From Chloroflexota bacterium (GTDB taxonomy: Bacteria; Chloroflexota; Anaerolineae; Promineifilales; Promineifilaceae): a stretch of DNA of 64,000 bases. Where the stretch lies: positions 1-64,000 of the forward strand of contig JAGOMA010000003.1 in NCBI GenBank assembly GCA_017993775.1, written 5' to 3'. The position numbers and the translations under genes were made by a program. The notes below the pieces were generated by a model. It was not told the origin of the DNA and searched no databases. It saw only the letters and a program-made list of their open reading frames with translations. Positions 9,101 to 17,238 of this stretch are shown here, one piece after another (within the stretch, counting starts at the first letter, position 1; each line of letters starts with the position of its first letter).

Positions 9101-9597
9101 GTGAAATAAGCGGGCAAGTAGAAATTCGGGGCACAGTGAAAGGCCCCAATTTCACCGGCTATCAAGTCGAATGGGGCATCAGTCACGACCCGGGTGGCTG
9201 GGGCGTCATTCAAGAAAAACGGCCAGACCAAATAGAGAATGGCTTGCTCGCCACCTGGGATATCAGCGAAATCGAGGCTGGCGGCCCCGTTACCATCCGT
9301 GTTCTCATATTTGGCCCGGATAATCCTTATACACCGGAAAACGACCCCATCACACTGGAAAAGCGCGTGCTGCTAACACTGCTGCTGCCCACGCCCACAC
9401 CCACCGGAACCCCAACTGAAACGCCGACACCGACACAAACACCTACAACCACGACTACCCCTACAGCAACACCCACCATCGGGGTTACAGCCACAGTTCC
9501 GGCCGCCACACCCTCCCCAACCGCCACGCCGGCCGAAGACGAGATCACGCTTACACCTACCACAAATTCGGACCCGATAGAAACACCTACGCCATAA
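6145..9597 (+). CDS. Class A penicillin-binding protein with long Pro-rich head and Thr/Pro tail
   Basis: This 1150-residue bifunctional peptidoglycan synthase combines a GT51 glycosyltransferase with a DD-transpeptidase. The first about 205 residues are cytoplasmic, Pro-rich and low-complexity, followed by one membrane segment at about 210-235. The GT51 domain begins near residue 265, with catalytic glutamate in ATEDSRFYENPG (about 298-309) and the GTSTITQQLVR motif. The transpeptidase has S581-S-I-K584, S639-Y-N and K780-TGT. After it come an Ig-like segment (about 970-1080) and a Thr/Pro-rich tail of about 70 residues. The extensions are far longer than in standard PBP1A. A second class A PBP lies at 31252-34098. 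AAGGGA sits just before the ATG. Domain calls are confident; the role of head and tail is unknown. Confidence 0.93.
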   Translation: MANNENEKDNAASETPQPTNQQAHKPIHPPNRPEDYTETVSLLDLMAELAQENEPRETTPPQPDNAPTQTVFPPLASQPGDSEEATLTGAPAPTQPARRAPVPLPLTPEEIPPQARPLEHDPDATNVSPRVAIPGSRTPDQEAATRMYRPTPRPSSPTAANQPQREPTRPSNQPPPSRRPPQTPVKVAVPTARATPPPPKPRRRRDWHGCLVRFAIFGIIGVILFSIIGVIVAAVGYSSIARDLPPVSELEQRVSTFETARIYDRYGREIYALADPNMGNRTRVSLDQISPYLIQATIATEDSRFYENPGFDPIGLTRAVFQAVREGEQIAGTSTITQQLVRAVLLSEDERTERTARRKIREIILAAELARTYEKDTILELYLNEIYYGNLAYGIEAAAQTYFDKPAKDLTLAEASLLAGLPQAPAAWDPYTAPELAVGRQWEVLNLMIGAGYATTEEAQAALNEMNVRVYEMRPKERSVEYPHFTFTVLQQAEELLGAQSIYRGGLRIYTTLDPAAQDLALQTLVANRGNLQAGGANNAALVAIKPDTGEVLALVGSVDFYDEAIDGQVNMALAPRQPGSSIKPLVYLTALEKGWTPSTLIWDVETQFSDGVNPPYVPKNYDDTFHGPLRVRPSLGNSYNIPAVKAMEYVGVCNFIANVQKIGLTALQDTGCAESGQPREHGLALALGGGEIPPLQMAGAFAALANQGRYLPPYTIIRIEDRQNNILYEQTAVSPDIAQVVRPEHAYLLSNILSDNNARLEEFGQNNRLQIPGHRVAVKTGTSGSSANDVRDGWTIGYTPHVVTAVWIGNTDNTPIAPGQSGYQLASPIWNTFMTQYHADKQPLDFVRPPGIIEAEICADSGTRPGPDCVNRLVEVFAGDQPPLDSSQDFSQIVPIDLWTNLRANEACADAVYDSNFFTILVSGNPDVQERERTLAQRWLEQTPAGQAWTAQRNIAVPLKLPPQQSCDSNTPRPEITIQQPAENSEISGQVEIRGTVKGPNFTGYQVEWGISHDPGGWGVIQEKRPDQIENGLLATWDISEIEAGGPVTIRVLIFGPDNPYTPENDPITLEKRVLLTLLLPTPTPTGTPTETPTPTQTPTTTTTPTATPTIGVTATVPAATPSPTATPAEDEITLTPTTNSDPIETPTP

Positions 9598-9780
9598 CCT
9601 TATTCTTCCATCCAATGCGCAAAAAACTCGTGAATTTTCCCTATTGATCGATGAAATCTTGCAAACATGTCGACATTTGTGTGTATCATCTTTAAAATGC
9701 GGTTATCATGATATCTTTAGAAGATTATTATCTTTTCTACTATAGAATCGTTCCAAGGTACAAATAAACGGATCAACAAT
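9598..9780. other. AT-rich leader at the left edge of the genomic island
   Basis: Base composition drops sharply to AT-rich immediately after the PBP stop codon. No ACGGCCGT octamer occurs from about 8560 to 14125. TATAGAAT near 9743 could be a -10 for the HAD gene, but no good -35 is visible. I see no direct repeat, tRNA or integrase marking an attachment site. Confidence 0.4.
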
Positions 9781-10518
9781 ATGTGTCAACAACTTTTTTC
9801 TTGTGTTTTTTTTGATTGGGATTTAACACTCGCCTATACCATTAGTGATGTGTCTTCACCCGAGGAACGATTAACCGCAATCTTTCAAACTGCGGGTTTC
9901 CCTTACTCATTACCAGAAGTAGAAGAAGCCTTTCGAAAATATAATGAAAGCGTGAAGAACGGACAACTTAAGCGGAATGGGGACAAAAACACTCAAGAAG
10001 AAATAATGCAGTTTTACAAGGACATTTTAGTTAAATTAGAACACCTCGATCCAGATTCTGTATCGATGAATGTTCTTTATAACGCTTATGCGAATCTTGA
10101 TGTTAATTTATATGATGACACGTTACCTTTATTTAGAAAACTCAAAGAGAACAATATAAAGCTAGGAATTATTACTAATCATTCCAAGTATATTCGGCAC
10201 GAAATTGAAAAACGCTTGGGCAAATTCATTCAACCCGAACATATAATCATTAGCCAAGAAGTTGGAGAACATAAACCTTCTGAAACAATTTTCAAGTTGG
10301 CTTGCAATCAATTAAAGATTTCTCCAGAGAAGTGTGTCTTCGTGGGCAATGATTTGTATGTGGATGCAATCGGCGCTGTGGTTGCAGGGGAGTATGGCAT
10401 GGGAATATGGCTGAATCGACATTCAAATGCTGAAGAAGTTCCAAACTTACCAGAACGTGTTTTTTGTATTCGGTCTCTACATGAAGTACCCAGGTATCTT
10501 TTTTCTCTCGATAAATAA
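9781..10518 (+). CDS. HAD-superfamily hydrolase
   Basis: This 245-residue protein is a haloacid-dehalogenase-type phosphohydrolase. Motif I is FFDWDLTLAYT with the Asp-x-Asp pair near residues 12-14. Motif II is GIITNHSKY (Thr), motif III the lysine in GEHKPSETIF, and motif IV CVFVGNDLYVDAIGA. The substrate is not predictable; phosphoglycolate-phosphatase-like and nucleotidase members share this layout. The gene is AT-rich with codon use unlike the GC-rich PBP before it, and it converges with the STAND NTPase gene, leaving 29 bp between stops. It probably arrived with that gene. No clear Shine-Dalgarno precedes the ATG. It may be a passenger rather than part of the system. Confidence 0.8.
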   Translation: MCQQLFSCVFFDWDLTLAYTISDVSSPEERLTAIFQTAGFPYSLPEVEEAFRKYNESVKNGQLKRNGDKNTQEEIMQFYKDILVKLEHLDPDSVSMNVLYNAYANLDVNLYDDTLPLFRKLKENNIKLGIITNHSKYIRHEIEKRLGKFIQPEHIIISQEVGEHKPSETIFKLACNQLKISPEKCVFVGNDLYVDAIGAVVAGEYGMGIWLNRHSNAEEVPNLPERVFCIRSLHEVPRYLFSLDK

Positions 10519-10547
10519 TGTTAGCCATTAGCGAGCCGGATAAACAA

Positions 10548-12746
10548 TTAATAATTTAATAAAGGTATTATTTTTTGTGCGTCTCGATCGAGGGAATATT
10601 TTTTACAATATTCTTGGGCTCTCAATGCCAGTTCTTGAGTTTTCACAACATTTCCTTGCATTTTTGCAGCTTTTGCACGAACAATCATGAGCTTTACTTC
10701 CCACCATTCGTTACCTGCGTAAGCATTTATGTTCATGGCATGTCTACACAGTAGGTCTGCAAGATTTTTATTTGGGATCTGGCCTTCTAAATAACATTCA
10801 GCTTTTTGCAATAGATTGTGAATCATCATTCGCGGCCAATCTATTTCCTCTGACAAAAGCAACGACTGGTGAAATAATTTCAATGCCTTTTTGTAACGAA
10901 TGTCGTCAATGTCCTTGTTGGATTGTGCCATATACAAATCAAATTTTCCCAGATAGTAAAGCGATAGAATAATAGATTTTATATCATCGGCTTTTTTTGC
11001 TTTTTTATAGGCACTCAAGAGCAGTTTTCTAGCATCTTCATTGCACCCAACTCTCATTTTTGCCTCACCAAAATAATGACAGTATTTTATTATTGTTTGT
11101 AGGTCTTCTTCATCCTCAATAATTTTGTTATTAAAAATTAACTCCGCATCTTCTCCGATTTTAATTGCCTTTTTTAAGTTCCCAGTCATTAGTTCAAGCC
11201 ACAACTGCTCTACGGCGATAAAATCCATATCTTTTTGACGATTCAACCTTTCTGCACATTTCTTTGCCTTCTCTAAATGGTGCCTACGATCCGCCCATTT
11301 GTCACGAAAATGATCAAAATACTTGACTGTCCAACGGATCAAATCCAAGATTGATTCGTCATCATCAGTCGCATAACACCAACTTAATACTCCCATAATA
11401 TTCTCGAATTCTTTTTGGTGTATTTCTTGCAAATTTTCACCATGAATCACCATAACCCCTAGGATCCAATTGACCATGGACTTTCTGATTGCATCTCCGT
11501 GATCTATGTGAAATAACTCCGTCAAGGGGCTTGCTAAGACAGAGGATCTGCTTGAGGCATCCTTTTGAAGGAACAAATTATTCCTTACATATTGTTGAAA
11601 AAGTTTATTCATCTCATAACGCATTTTGTGATCGTCAACGCGTTCGCTCTCCACCACAGGATATACCAAACAGAGATCTTGCAATATATCCAAAGCCTCT
11701 ATCAACTTACCTTCGGTGAGTTTCGTAACGAAACCAAGCGTTTCACGGCTAGCATCTTTTTCAAATCTCGATAATGCCATTAAGGTATAAATCGTTGACT
11801 CATCTTGGATTTTCTCTAGTGAAGGTCGAAAGCAGTTGTCTAAAATTTTCTCCTCATCGATTTTCTTACCAAAGTTTCCGATCCAATAGTCTCTACTACC
11901 TGGGCGAATCTTTTCAACAATCCACCGCAAAGCCTCTGGAAAACCATCGGATTTTACATATATTTTTTCCTTTTGGTCCTCTGTTAGCTCGACTTTGCTT
12001 ACTTCTTCAAGGTACTCAAAGGTTTCGTCACGGGAAAAATTTTTCAATGCGATTTCCATTGATTTTTTTATTTTCAAGCTTTTATTACTTGTAATAATAA
12101 CTTTAGTTCCATCTTGCAAGTTATTTAGAACTTCCAAAATATCTTTGTCTTCTGCTATCCCTTTAAAATCAAAGTCGTTAATAACTATTAGGTTTCCCGA
12201 TTCTTTAAATTTAGTTTTTGCATTTTTGAAACTTGCAGGATCTTTTGCTTCAACCCAAGTGATAGATTTAAAGTAACCGTTTGGGCTGGGTGGACTGCTT
12301 TTGACTAAATGAACAATTTTCAGAGCAAGCTCCCTTTTCCCTAATCCTCTAGGGCCCAAAATTACAACAATGGATTGCTTGTTAGGTTCTGATTGCAAAC
12401 AACTCTGTATGTCTTGTAATTCCGATTCCCTTCCCACAAAGGTTCCGCATAAACTCGGTAAATTTAATGTCTCAGTACTTTGTTCTATGTGGAAATAATT
12501 TTCCCAAGCGACAGACGACCTTTTATCTTTTAGCTCTGCCAACAAGTCTGATTCTCGAGCCCTACGTTGCATATAATCAACCAACTCCATGCACCTAAAG
12601 AACTTTGGCTTTCCATTGGATAAGACATTTTCCGGATCGTCGTCAAGAATAAAAACAAGGTTCTTAAGTTCTTCGTCATTAAAGTGATATTCTATTCTTT
12701 TAGTCAACTCTGGCTTACTTTCTTGCTTTAATTTTATTATTGTCAT
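10548..12746 (-). CDS. STAND NTPase with N-terminal death-like effector-associated domain and TPR-like tail
   Basis: This 732-residue protein has three parts. Residues about 12-75 form a small helical domain whose pattern (FNDEELKNLVF, LDDDPENVL, GKPKFFRCMELVDYMQRR, DLLAEL) matches bacterial effector-associated or death-like domains. These couple NTPase sensors to effectors by homotypic contact. Residues 103-110 (FVGRESEL) open a STAND/NB-ARC-type ATPase with P-loop GPRGLGKREL at 131-140, Walker B LIVINDFD at 186-193 and sensor-like KVIITSN at 215-221. The C-terminal half is helical and TPR-like, as in ligand-sensing STAND proteins. GGAAG lies 6 nt before the ATG. The AT-rich composition sets it apart from the chromosome. 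It pairs with the membrane pentapeptide protein 60 bp upstream. A role in phage or element defence is inferred from architecture. Confidence 0.85.
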   Translation of the reverse strand: MTIIKLKQESKPELTKRIEYHFNDEELKNLVFILDDDPENVLSNGKPKFFRCMELVDYMQRRARESDLLAELKDKRSSVAWENYFHIEQSTETLNLPSLCGTFVGRESELQDIQSCLQSEPNKQSIVVILGPRGLGKRELALKIVHLVKSSPPSPNGYFKSITWVEAKDPASFKNAKTKFKESGNLIVINDFDFKGIAEDKDILEVLNNLQDGTKVIITSNKSLKIKKSMEIALKNFSRDETFEYLEEVSKVELTEDQKEKIYVKSDGFPEALRWIVEKIRPGSRDYWIGNFGKKIDEEKILDNCFRPSLEKIQDESTIYTLMALSRFEKDASRETLGFVTKLTEGKLIEALDILQDLCLVYPVVESERVDDHKMRYEMNKLFQQYVRNNLFLQKDASSRSSVLASPLTELFHIDHGDAIRKSMVNWILGVMVIHGENLQEIHQKEFENIMGVLSWCYATDDDESILDLIRWTVKYFDHFRDKWADRRHHLEKAKKCAERLNRQKDMDFIAVEQLWLELMTGNLKKAIKIGEDAELIFNNKIIEDEEDLQTIIKYCHYFGEAKMRVGCNEDARKLLLSAYKKAKKADDIKSIILSLYYLGKFDLYMAQSNKDIDDIRYKKALKLFHQSLLLSEEIDWPRMMIHNLLQKAECYLEGQIPNKNLADLLCRHAMNINAYAGNEWWEVKLMIVRAKAAKMQGNVVKTQELALRAQEYCKKYSLDRDAQKIIPLLNY

Positions 12747-12785
12747 TAGCTACTTCCATAAACCATAAACCATAAACCATAGACT
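12747..12785. repeat. Short tandem repeat upstream of the STAND gene
   Basis: Three consecutive copies of CCATAAA, then a variant, occupy the gap between the pentapeptide gene and the STAND gene. Length variation here could alter the leader of the STAND gene. This is the only notable sequence in the gap. Confidence 0.6.
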
Positions 12786-12806
12786 TCAAACTAATTTTCG
12801 AAAAAA

Positions 12807-13526
12807 TCAATTCGTTCTATTTTGAATCCATTTTTCATACGCAATACCAGTAGGCATAATTGCACCCTCTAAAGAAATGTCAACATCCAAAATATCCCAA
12901 TCAAGTCTTGCACCTCTTAGGCTAGCATTTCGCAAATTTGCATTATTAATTGATACCCCAATTAGATTGGCATTATCCAATTTTGCATTTCGCAGGTTTG
13001 CAAAAGTAAGATTTGCATAGGCCAGATCTGTTTCACTGAGATCTGCCCCTTCTAAATCAGCCCACGAGAAATTCGATTCACTTAAGTCACAGCTTTTGAA
13101 ACAAACTCCTTTCAAATCTGTACTATTAAGGTTGACATTCCTTAGACAACCACCAACCAGAAGATTTTTGTCATACAACCATCCCTGTGCCCTCAACTCC
13201 TCTAATGCTTTTGTAGCAATTCCGCGTTCTCCGTTGCCCAATTCACGAATAAGTTGGGCTTTTAATAACTCCTGTTTTTGCAGATACAATTCAGATTCTC
13301 GTTGAACTCGTTGTTGGTCATCTCGTTTCTCGCTTAAATAATCTATCAGCAATACAGTTATTGCAATACCTGCAACTTCTGGTCCTATATTAACAACAAA
13401 ATTATTTACATACTCGACGAACGAAAATCCATCTGGATATTGAGATTTACTTTCAGCCCAAGTACTATAAAAAGAAAGAAGGAGCAAGAAAAACGCTAAG
13501 GTTCTAATACGATTTATGAAAGACAT
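12807..13526 (-). CDS. Membrane-anchored pentapeptide-repeat protein
   Basis: This 239-residue protein starts with a hydrophobic segment (about 7-24, LAFFLLLLSFYSTW), a possible signal anchor. A second helix follows at about 40-60 (GPEVAGIAITVLLIDYL), then a charged coiled coil (about 63-105). From about residue 118 runs a right-handed beta-helix of A(D/N)LXX repeats, including NLNSTDLKG, LEGADLSETDLAYANL and LRNAKLDNANLIG. The ATG at 13526 is chosen because AGGTG lies just upstream; the TTG at 13565 lacks a ribosome site. It sits directly upstream of the EAD-STAND NTPase on the same strand with similar AT-rich composition. A membrane effector or localisation scaffold partnered with that NTPase is plausible. 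Pentapeptide proteins have varied roles and none is proven here. Confidence 0.8.
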   Translation of the reverse strand: MSFINRIRTLAFFLLLLSFYSTWAESKSQYPDGFSFVEYVNNFVVNIGPEVAGIAITVLLIDYLSEKRDDQQRVQRESELYLQKQELLKAQLIRELGNGERGIATKALEELRAQGWLYDKNLLVGGCLRNVNLNSTDLKGVCFKSCDLSESNFSWADLEGADLSETDLAYANLTFANLRNAKLDNANLIGVSINNANLRNASLRGARLDWDILDVDISLEGAIMPTGIAYEKWIQNRTN

Positions 13527-14006
13527 ATGGCACCTGTTTGAAATGCTGACATATTGTGTTTTCAAAGATCTTTTTCGATTCCTGTTTGAATAAAATTGGC
13601 AAACAGATTTATCTTTCTCATAATGTGGACAATTTTAGCAAGAATGGCTGGTGGGATTATCACCAACTAATGAAATAGGATATCTGGAGTAAACGGTAAA
13701 ATGCCACATGAGAGAAAGAATTGCATCCAGACCCCCCTTAGCAAGTTTAGCATGTGTCAATTCCGATTGCGACCTGTATGACCAGATAGCGGGAAGCAAT
13801 TTGACCATATCTATCGCAGCCTTAAACGGTTGCGGGTTGCTATGGTGAACAAAAAAGTTTGAACAGAGCGGTCACCTGCTATGCTTAGGGTTCTAGCCAA
13901 TTGAATTTTATCCATCCAGAATATCCGTGATGCTCTCCTCATTCCGGTTTATCAGCTTTCAGGTTATAGATAATCACCATGGACTACTCGTTTTCCCCTG
14001 TTAACA
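13527..14006. other. Gene-free right flank of the AT-rich island
   Basis: About 480 bp carry no credible coding sequence. Composition climbs back towards the chromosomal average. I see no transposase fragment, tRNA or clear terminal inverted repeat. The stretch probably contains the promoter for the pentapeptide/STAND pair near its left end and the island boundary near its right end. Confidence 0.5.
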
Positions 14007-15833
14007 CTAAAAATACGATTCAATATAAGCCAATGATTGATGGCGGAAGTAGGTGTTGTACAGTTCGGCGTAATGGCCGCTTTGGGTCATAAGGCTGTTG
14101 TGGGTTCCTTCTTCGATGATACGGCCGTTTGCCATCACCACAATCCTGTCGGCATTTTTTACCGTAGAGAGCCGGTGGGCAATTACCACGGCCGTGCGCT
14201 GCGCCATGATCATATCCAACCCTTCCTGAATCTGCGCTTCCGTAAACGGATCTATGCTGGCCGTTGCCTCATCCAAAATAAAGATCGCCGGGTCTTTCAG
14301 GATCACCCGCGCCAGAGCCACCAACTGCCGCTGCCCCATCGACAAACTGCTGCCTCTTTCCCCCACGTCTGTATCCAGCCCGCGCGGCAGGGCTTTCAGC
14401 CAATTGCCCTCATCAATTTGGGCGGCGGCCCAGGCGACGCGTTCGTCGGTAGCCTGCGGCAAGCCATACCGAATGTTGTCGCGCACGGAGCCATCGAACA
14501 AGAATGGTTCCTGGGGAACCAGGCCAATTTGCTGCCGGTATTGGGCCAGGTCCAGGGTGCGGATATTACGGCCGTCTACCAAAATTTCGCCCGCCTGGAA
14601 CTCATAAAAGCGGGTAATGAGCTTGGCAATGCTGCTTTTACCCGCGCCGGTATGCCCAACCAGAGCCACCGTCTCGCCGGCGGCAATTTCCAGCGAAAAA
14701 TCGGGCAGCACCATTTCTTTATCGGTGTAGCTAAAGCCCACGTGCTGGAATTGGAGACGGCCGTTTAACCGGGGTACGGGTGTAACGGCCGTTTGCACCA
14801 CCTTCGCTTCCGCGTCTATCAGGGCAAACGTGCGCTCCGCCGCCGACAGCCCATCCTGAAACTGGCTCCAAAACGAAGCCACGTTCATCATCGGCCACCA
14901 GAAATACCCCACCGCCTGCATAAACAAATACCACTCGCCGGCCGTAATGCCGCCGGTAAAACCAGCCAGCGCCGAGTTCGGCTGCGTCGCCAATCCACCG
15001 GCAAAAATTAACATCCCCGTGCCCAACCCCGACGCCAACCCCATGATAGGAAAAATCGAAACCAACGTCAGCCCGCGCTGCACGCCTGTTATGTAACCCA
15101 GCCTGTTGTTCTCGTCGAAGGTAGAGTAGATGGCCATTTCCTGACGGAACCCTTTAGCCACCGTGATGCCGCTCACCGATTCCTGGATTTGGGCATTGAT
15201 GGTGGCCGTGACGCGGCGGGCATTTTGCGTAACCGTGCGGGCGATTTTACGAAAACTGAGGGCAATGGCTATCGCCAGCGGCGACATGCCAATCAACAAC
15301 AGGGTCAGCCAGACGTTGATGCTAAACAGCCAGCTCGTCATGATGACAATAAGCAGCACCTGGCTGAGCAGGCTCATCGTCAGGGTTGCCGTCGCGGCAA
15401 AATCTTGGGTATCGGAAGTAATGCGGCTGACGATTTTGCCTGAGGGATGTTCATCGAAGAAGGACATATCGTGCTGGATGGTCGCTTCAAAGACATCGCG
15501 CCGCAGTTGCAGCACCACCTCGCCCACCACTTTGGCCGAAAAGTACTGCTGGATAAAGTTAAACAACCAGGCCAACGCCCCCAACAAGAGCACGCCGCCG
15601 GCCAAAAGCAGCATCACCTGCGTGGTGGAATTTTTGCCCAGAATGTCGATGCCCTTGGCGATGAGGATGGGTCCGCCGGTTCCGGCCAGGGAATTGAGCG
15701 AAATCATCGCCGCCACCAGGATCATGCGGCGGGTGTAGGGTTTAAAATAGCTGACAATGCGCCGCAGCAGTTCGCGGTCGCTGTACTGCCGATCATAATC
15801 TTCTGTGTCGAGTCCGTCTAAGATAAAGCCCAT
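14007..15833 (-). CDS. ABC exporter half-transporter (canonical Walker B, variant signature)
   Basis: This 608-residue protein fuses a six-helix type IV exporter membrane domain (about 35-320) with an ABC ATPase. Walker A is GHTGAGKSS, the Q-loop lies in GLVPQEPFLF, the signature is LSMGQRQ, Walker B with catalytic Glu is IFILDEATASID, and the H-loop is VIAHRLS. The signature deviates from LSGGQ. The partner at 17239-18993 has a normal signature but Asp in place of the catalytic Glu. The two therefore complement each other as in asymmetric heterodimeric exporters of the TM287/288 or BmrCD type, with one degenerate ATP site. The substrate (drug, lipid or peptide) is unknown. An MFS gene lies between the subunits on the same strand. 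Confidence 0.9.
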   Translation of the reverse strand: MGFILDGLDTEDYDRQYSDRELLRRIVSYFKPYTRRMILVAAMISLNSLAGTGGPILIAKGIDILGKNSTTQVMLLLAGGVLLLGALAWLFNFIQQYFSAKVVGEVVLQLRRDVFEATIQHDMSFFDEHPSGKIVSRITSDTQDFAATATLTMSLLSQVLLIVIMTSWLFSINVWLTLLLIGMSPLAIAIALSFRKIARTVTQNARRVTATINAQIQESVSGITVAKGFRQEMAIYSTFDENNRLGYITGVQRGLTLVSIFPIMGLASGLGTGMLIFAGGLATQPNSALAGFTGGITAGEWYLFMQAVGYFWWPMMNVASFWSQFQDGLSAAERTFALIDAEAKVVQTAVTPVPRLNGRLQFQHVGFSYTDKEMVLPDFSLEIAAGETVALVGHTGAGKSSIAKLITRFYEFQAGEILVDGRNIRTLDLAQYRQQIGLVPQEPFLFDGSVRDNIRYGLPQATDERVAWAAAQIDEGNWLKALPRGLDTDVGERGSSLSMGQRQLVALARVILKDPAIFILDEATASIDPFTEAQIQEGLDMIMAQRTAVVIAHRLSTVKNADRIVVMANGRIIEEGTHNSLMTQSGHYAELYNTYFRHQSLAYIESYF

Positions 15834-15851
15834 AGTTCACTTTTGTGTCTA

Positions 15852-15926
15852 TTCAGGTTCTCTGGAAGGCCTTAAAGGTTTTGCCGCACATGGGTCAAAA
15901 TGACTCGCGGTCAACCCCCCAGGTCT
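15852..15926. repeat. Dispersed hairpin repeat family A, copy 4 (diverged)
   Basis: It keeps the TTCAGGTTCTCTGG start and an AGGTCT end, but the arms have decayed. It lies in the gap between the MFS gene and the downstream ABC gene. Confidence 0.6.
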
Positions 15927-15939
15927 GCATCAAGAGAAT

Positions 15940-15972
15940 CTCCAATCGCCAATCGCTAATCGCCAATCGCCA
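15940..15972. repeat. Short tandem repeat of CCAATCG(C/T) units
   Basis: Four to five degenerate copies of an ATCGCCA-type heptamer follow the family A repeat, and the last ones overlap the 3' end of the MFS gene. A related GGCGGTTAGCGGTTGG array lies at 50374-50406, so this is a third, smaller repeat family. Confidence 0.55.
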
Positions 15973-17194
15973 CTGCCCTGACAGGCGAGAAAATAAGCCA
16001 GAGCACGGCCGTAACCCCGCCCACCGCCGCCACAACCACCGCGCTGCGCACACCTACCGTCTCGCCAATCAGGCCGCCCACAAAGATGCCCAACGTACCC
16101 AACACGCCGGTCACAAACCCATAGGTGGCATTCACCCGGCCCAACTTTTCGTCCGGCGTAATGGCCTGACGCACGCTCAGCGTATTGATCAGGTAAACGG
16201 TCAGGCCGATGTCGCCTAGAAGCTGCGAGGCCAGCAGCAGCGCAACGGCCGTTGCCGGACTGCCAGCAAACCCGGCCAGCGGCACCAACAAGCCTATCAC
16301 GCTGCTCCACAAAAAAGCGCCAATAATCACTCGTCCGAGGCCCCATCGCCCCGATAACCGGTCGGCGGCCATCGCGCCTACCAGCGAGCCAATGCCGCCC
16401 ATGCCCACAATGATACCCAACAGCGCCGGGCTAAGGCCAATGACGCGCAGCACATACAGACCGTACAGGGCAGCATAAAAACCGCCAAAAAAGCGCCAGG
16501 TAGCCATCGCGCCCATCAACGCGCGCAGCGTTGGCTGAGTGATGGTAAAGCGCAGCCCTACCTTGATTTCCGTCCAGACGCCTGCCGAATCGGCCGATTG
16601 GGCGGGCGCAGCCTCCGGCTGGCGGATTGCGCCCAGGACAAGCGCCGAAACGACAAACGAAATGGCGTCCAGCAGCAGCGTCAGCGGCGCAGAAAGAACC
16701 TGCACCAACACGCCGCCAATGCCCGGCGAGGCAATTTCGGCCAGGGACGCGCTGGTTGCCAGCTTACCATTGGCCTCGACGAGATTCTGGCGTTGAACGA
16801 GCGCCGGTATGTAAGCGTGGTAAGCGACATCGAACAAAACGGCCAGGCCGCCCACCAAAAAAGCCACGACATATAACCAGGTCATGTGCAGCCCGCCCAG
16901 AAAGGCCAGCAAAACCACGCTGCCCAACATCAGGGCGCGTCCCAAATCGGCGGCGATGAGCAACGGCCGTCGGCGCAGCCGATCTACCCACACGCCGGCA
17001 AACAGGCCGATAATAATCGCCGGGGCCGCTTTGAGCGTCTCCAGGGTGCCCATTTGCGCGGGGGTGGCGTCTAAGTTCAAAATGGCCAACAGCGACAAAG
17101 CACCTAACCAGGTGCCAAATTCAGAAATGGTTTGCCCTGCCCATAAGCGCATAAAATCGGGCTGCCGCCAGAGGCCAGAAAATCGTTTTTGCAA
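15956..17194 (-). CDS. Major facilitator superfamily transporter
   Basis: This 412-residue polytopic protein resembles the enterobactin-exporter-like/DHA MFS group. It has about 12 hydrophobic segments, and FAGVWVDRLRRRPLLIAADLGRA is the MFS loop 2-3 signature near residue 65. GAMAADRLSGRWG repeats a related motif in the second half. The start is probably TTG at 17194, because GGAGG lies about 9 nt upstream and no ATG fits. It follows the first ABC half-gene by 44 bp and precedes the second, so all three may form one export operon. The last codons overlap a short tandem repeat, and codon use at the end may reflect this invasion. The substrate is unknown. Confidence 0.88.
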   Translation of the reverse strand: MQKRFSGLWRQPDFMRLWAGQTISEFGTWLGALSLLAILNLDATPAQMGTLETLKAAPAIIIGLFAGVWVDRLRRRPLLIAADLGRALMLGSVVLLAFLGGLHMTWLYVVAFLVGGLAVLFDVAYHAYIPALVQRQNLVEANGKLATSASLAEIASPGIGGVLVQVLSAPLTLLLDAISFVVSALVLGAIRQPEAAPAQSADSAGVWTEIKVGLRFTITQPTLRALMGAMATWRFFGGFYAALYGLYVLRVIGLSPALLGIIVGMGGIGSLVGAMAADRLSGRWGLGRVIIGAFLWSSVIGLLVPLAGFAGSPATAVALLLASQLLGDIGLTVYLINTLSVRQAITPDEKLGRVNATYGFVTGVLGTLGIFVGGLIGETVGVRSAVVVAAVGGVTAVLWLIFSPVRAVAIGD

Positions 17195-17238
17195 AATGCT
17201 AGTCCTCCTACGGGGATGATTCGGGATGGGCGCAGCCG

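Noticed and set aside
13527-14006. Insertion sequence or integrase remnant at the island edge
   Set aside because: No transposase-like reading frame, terminal inverted repeat or target duplication could be found by eye.
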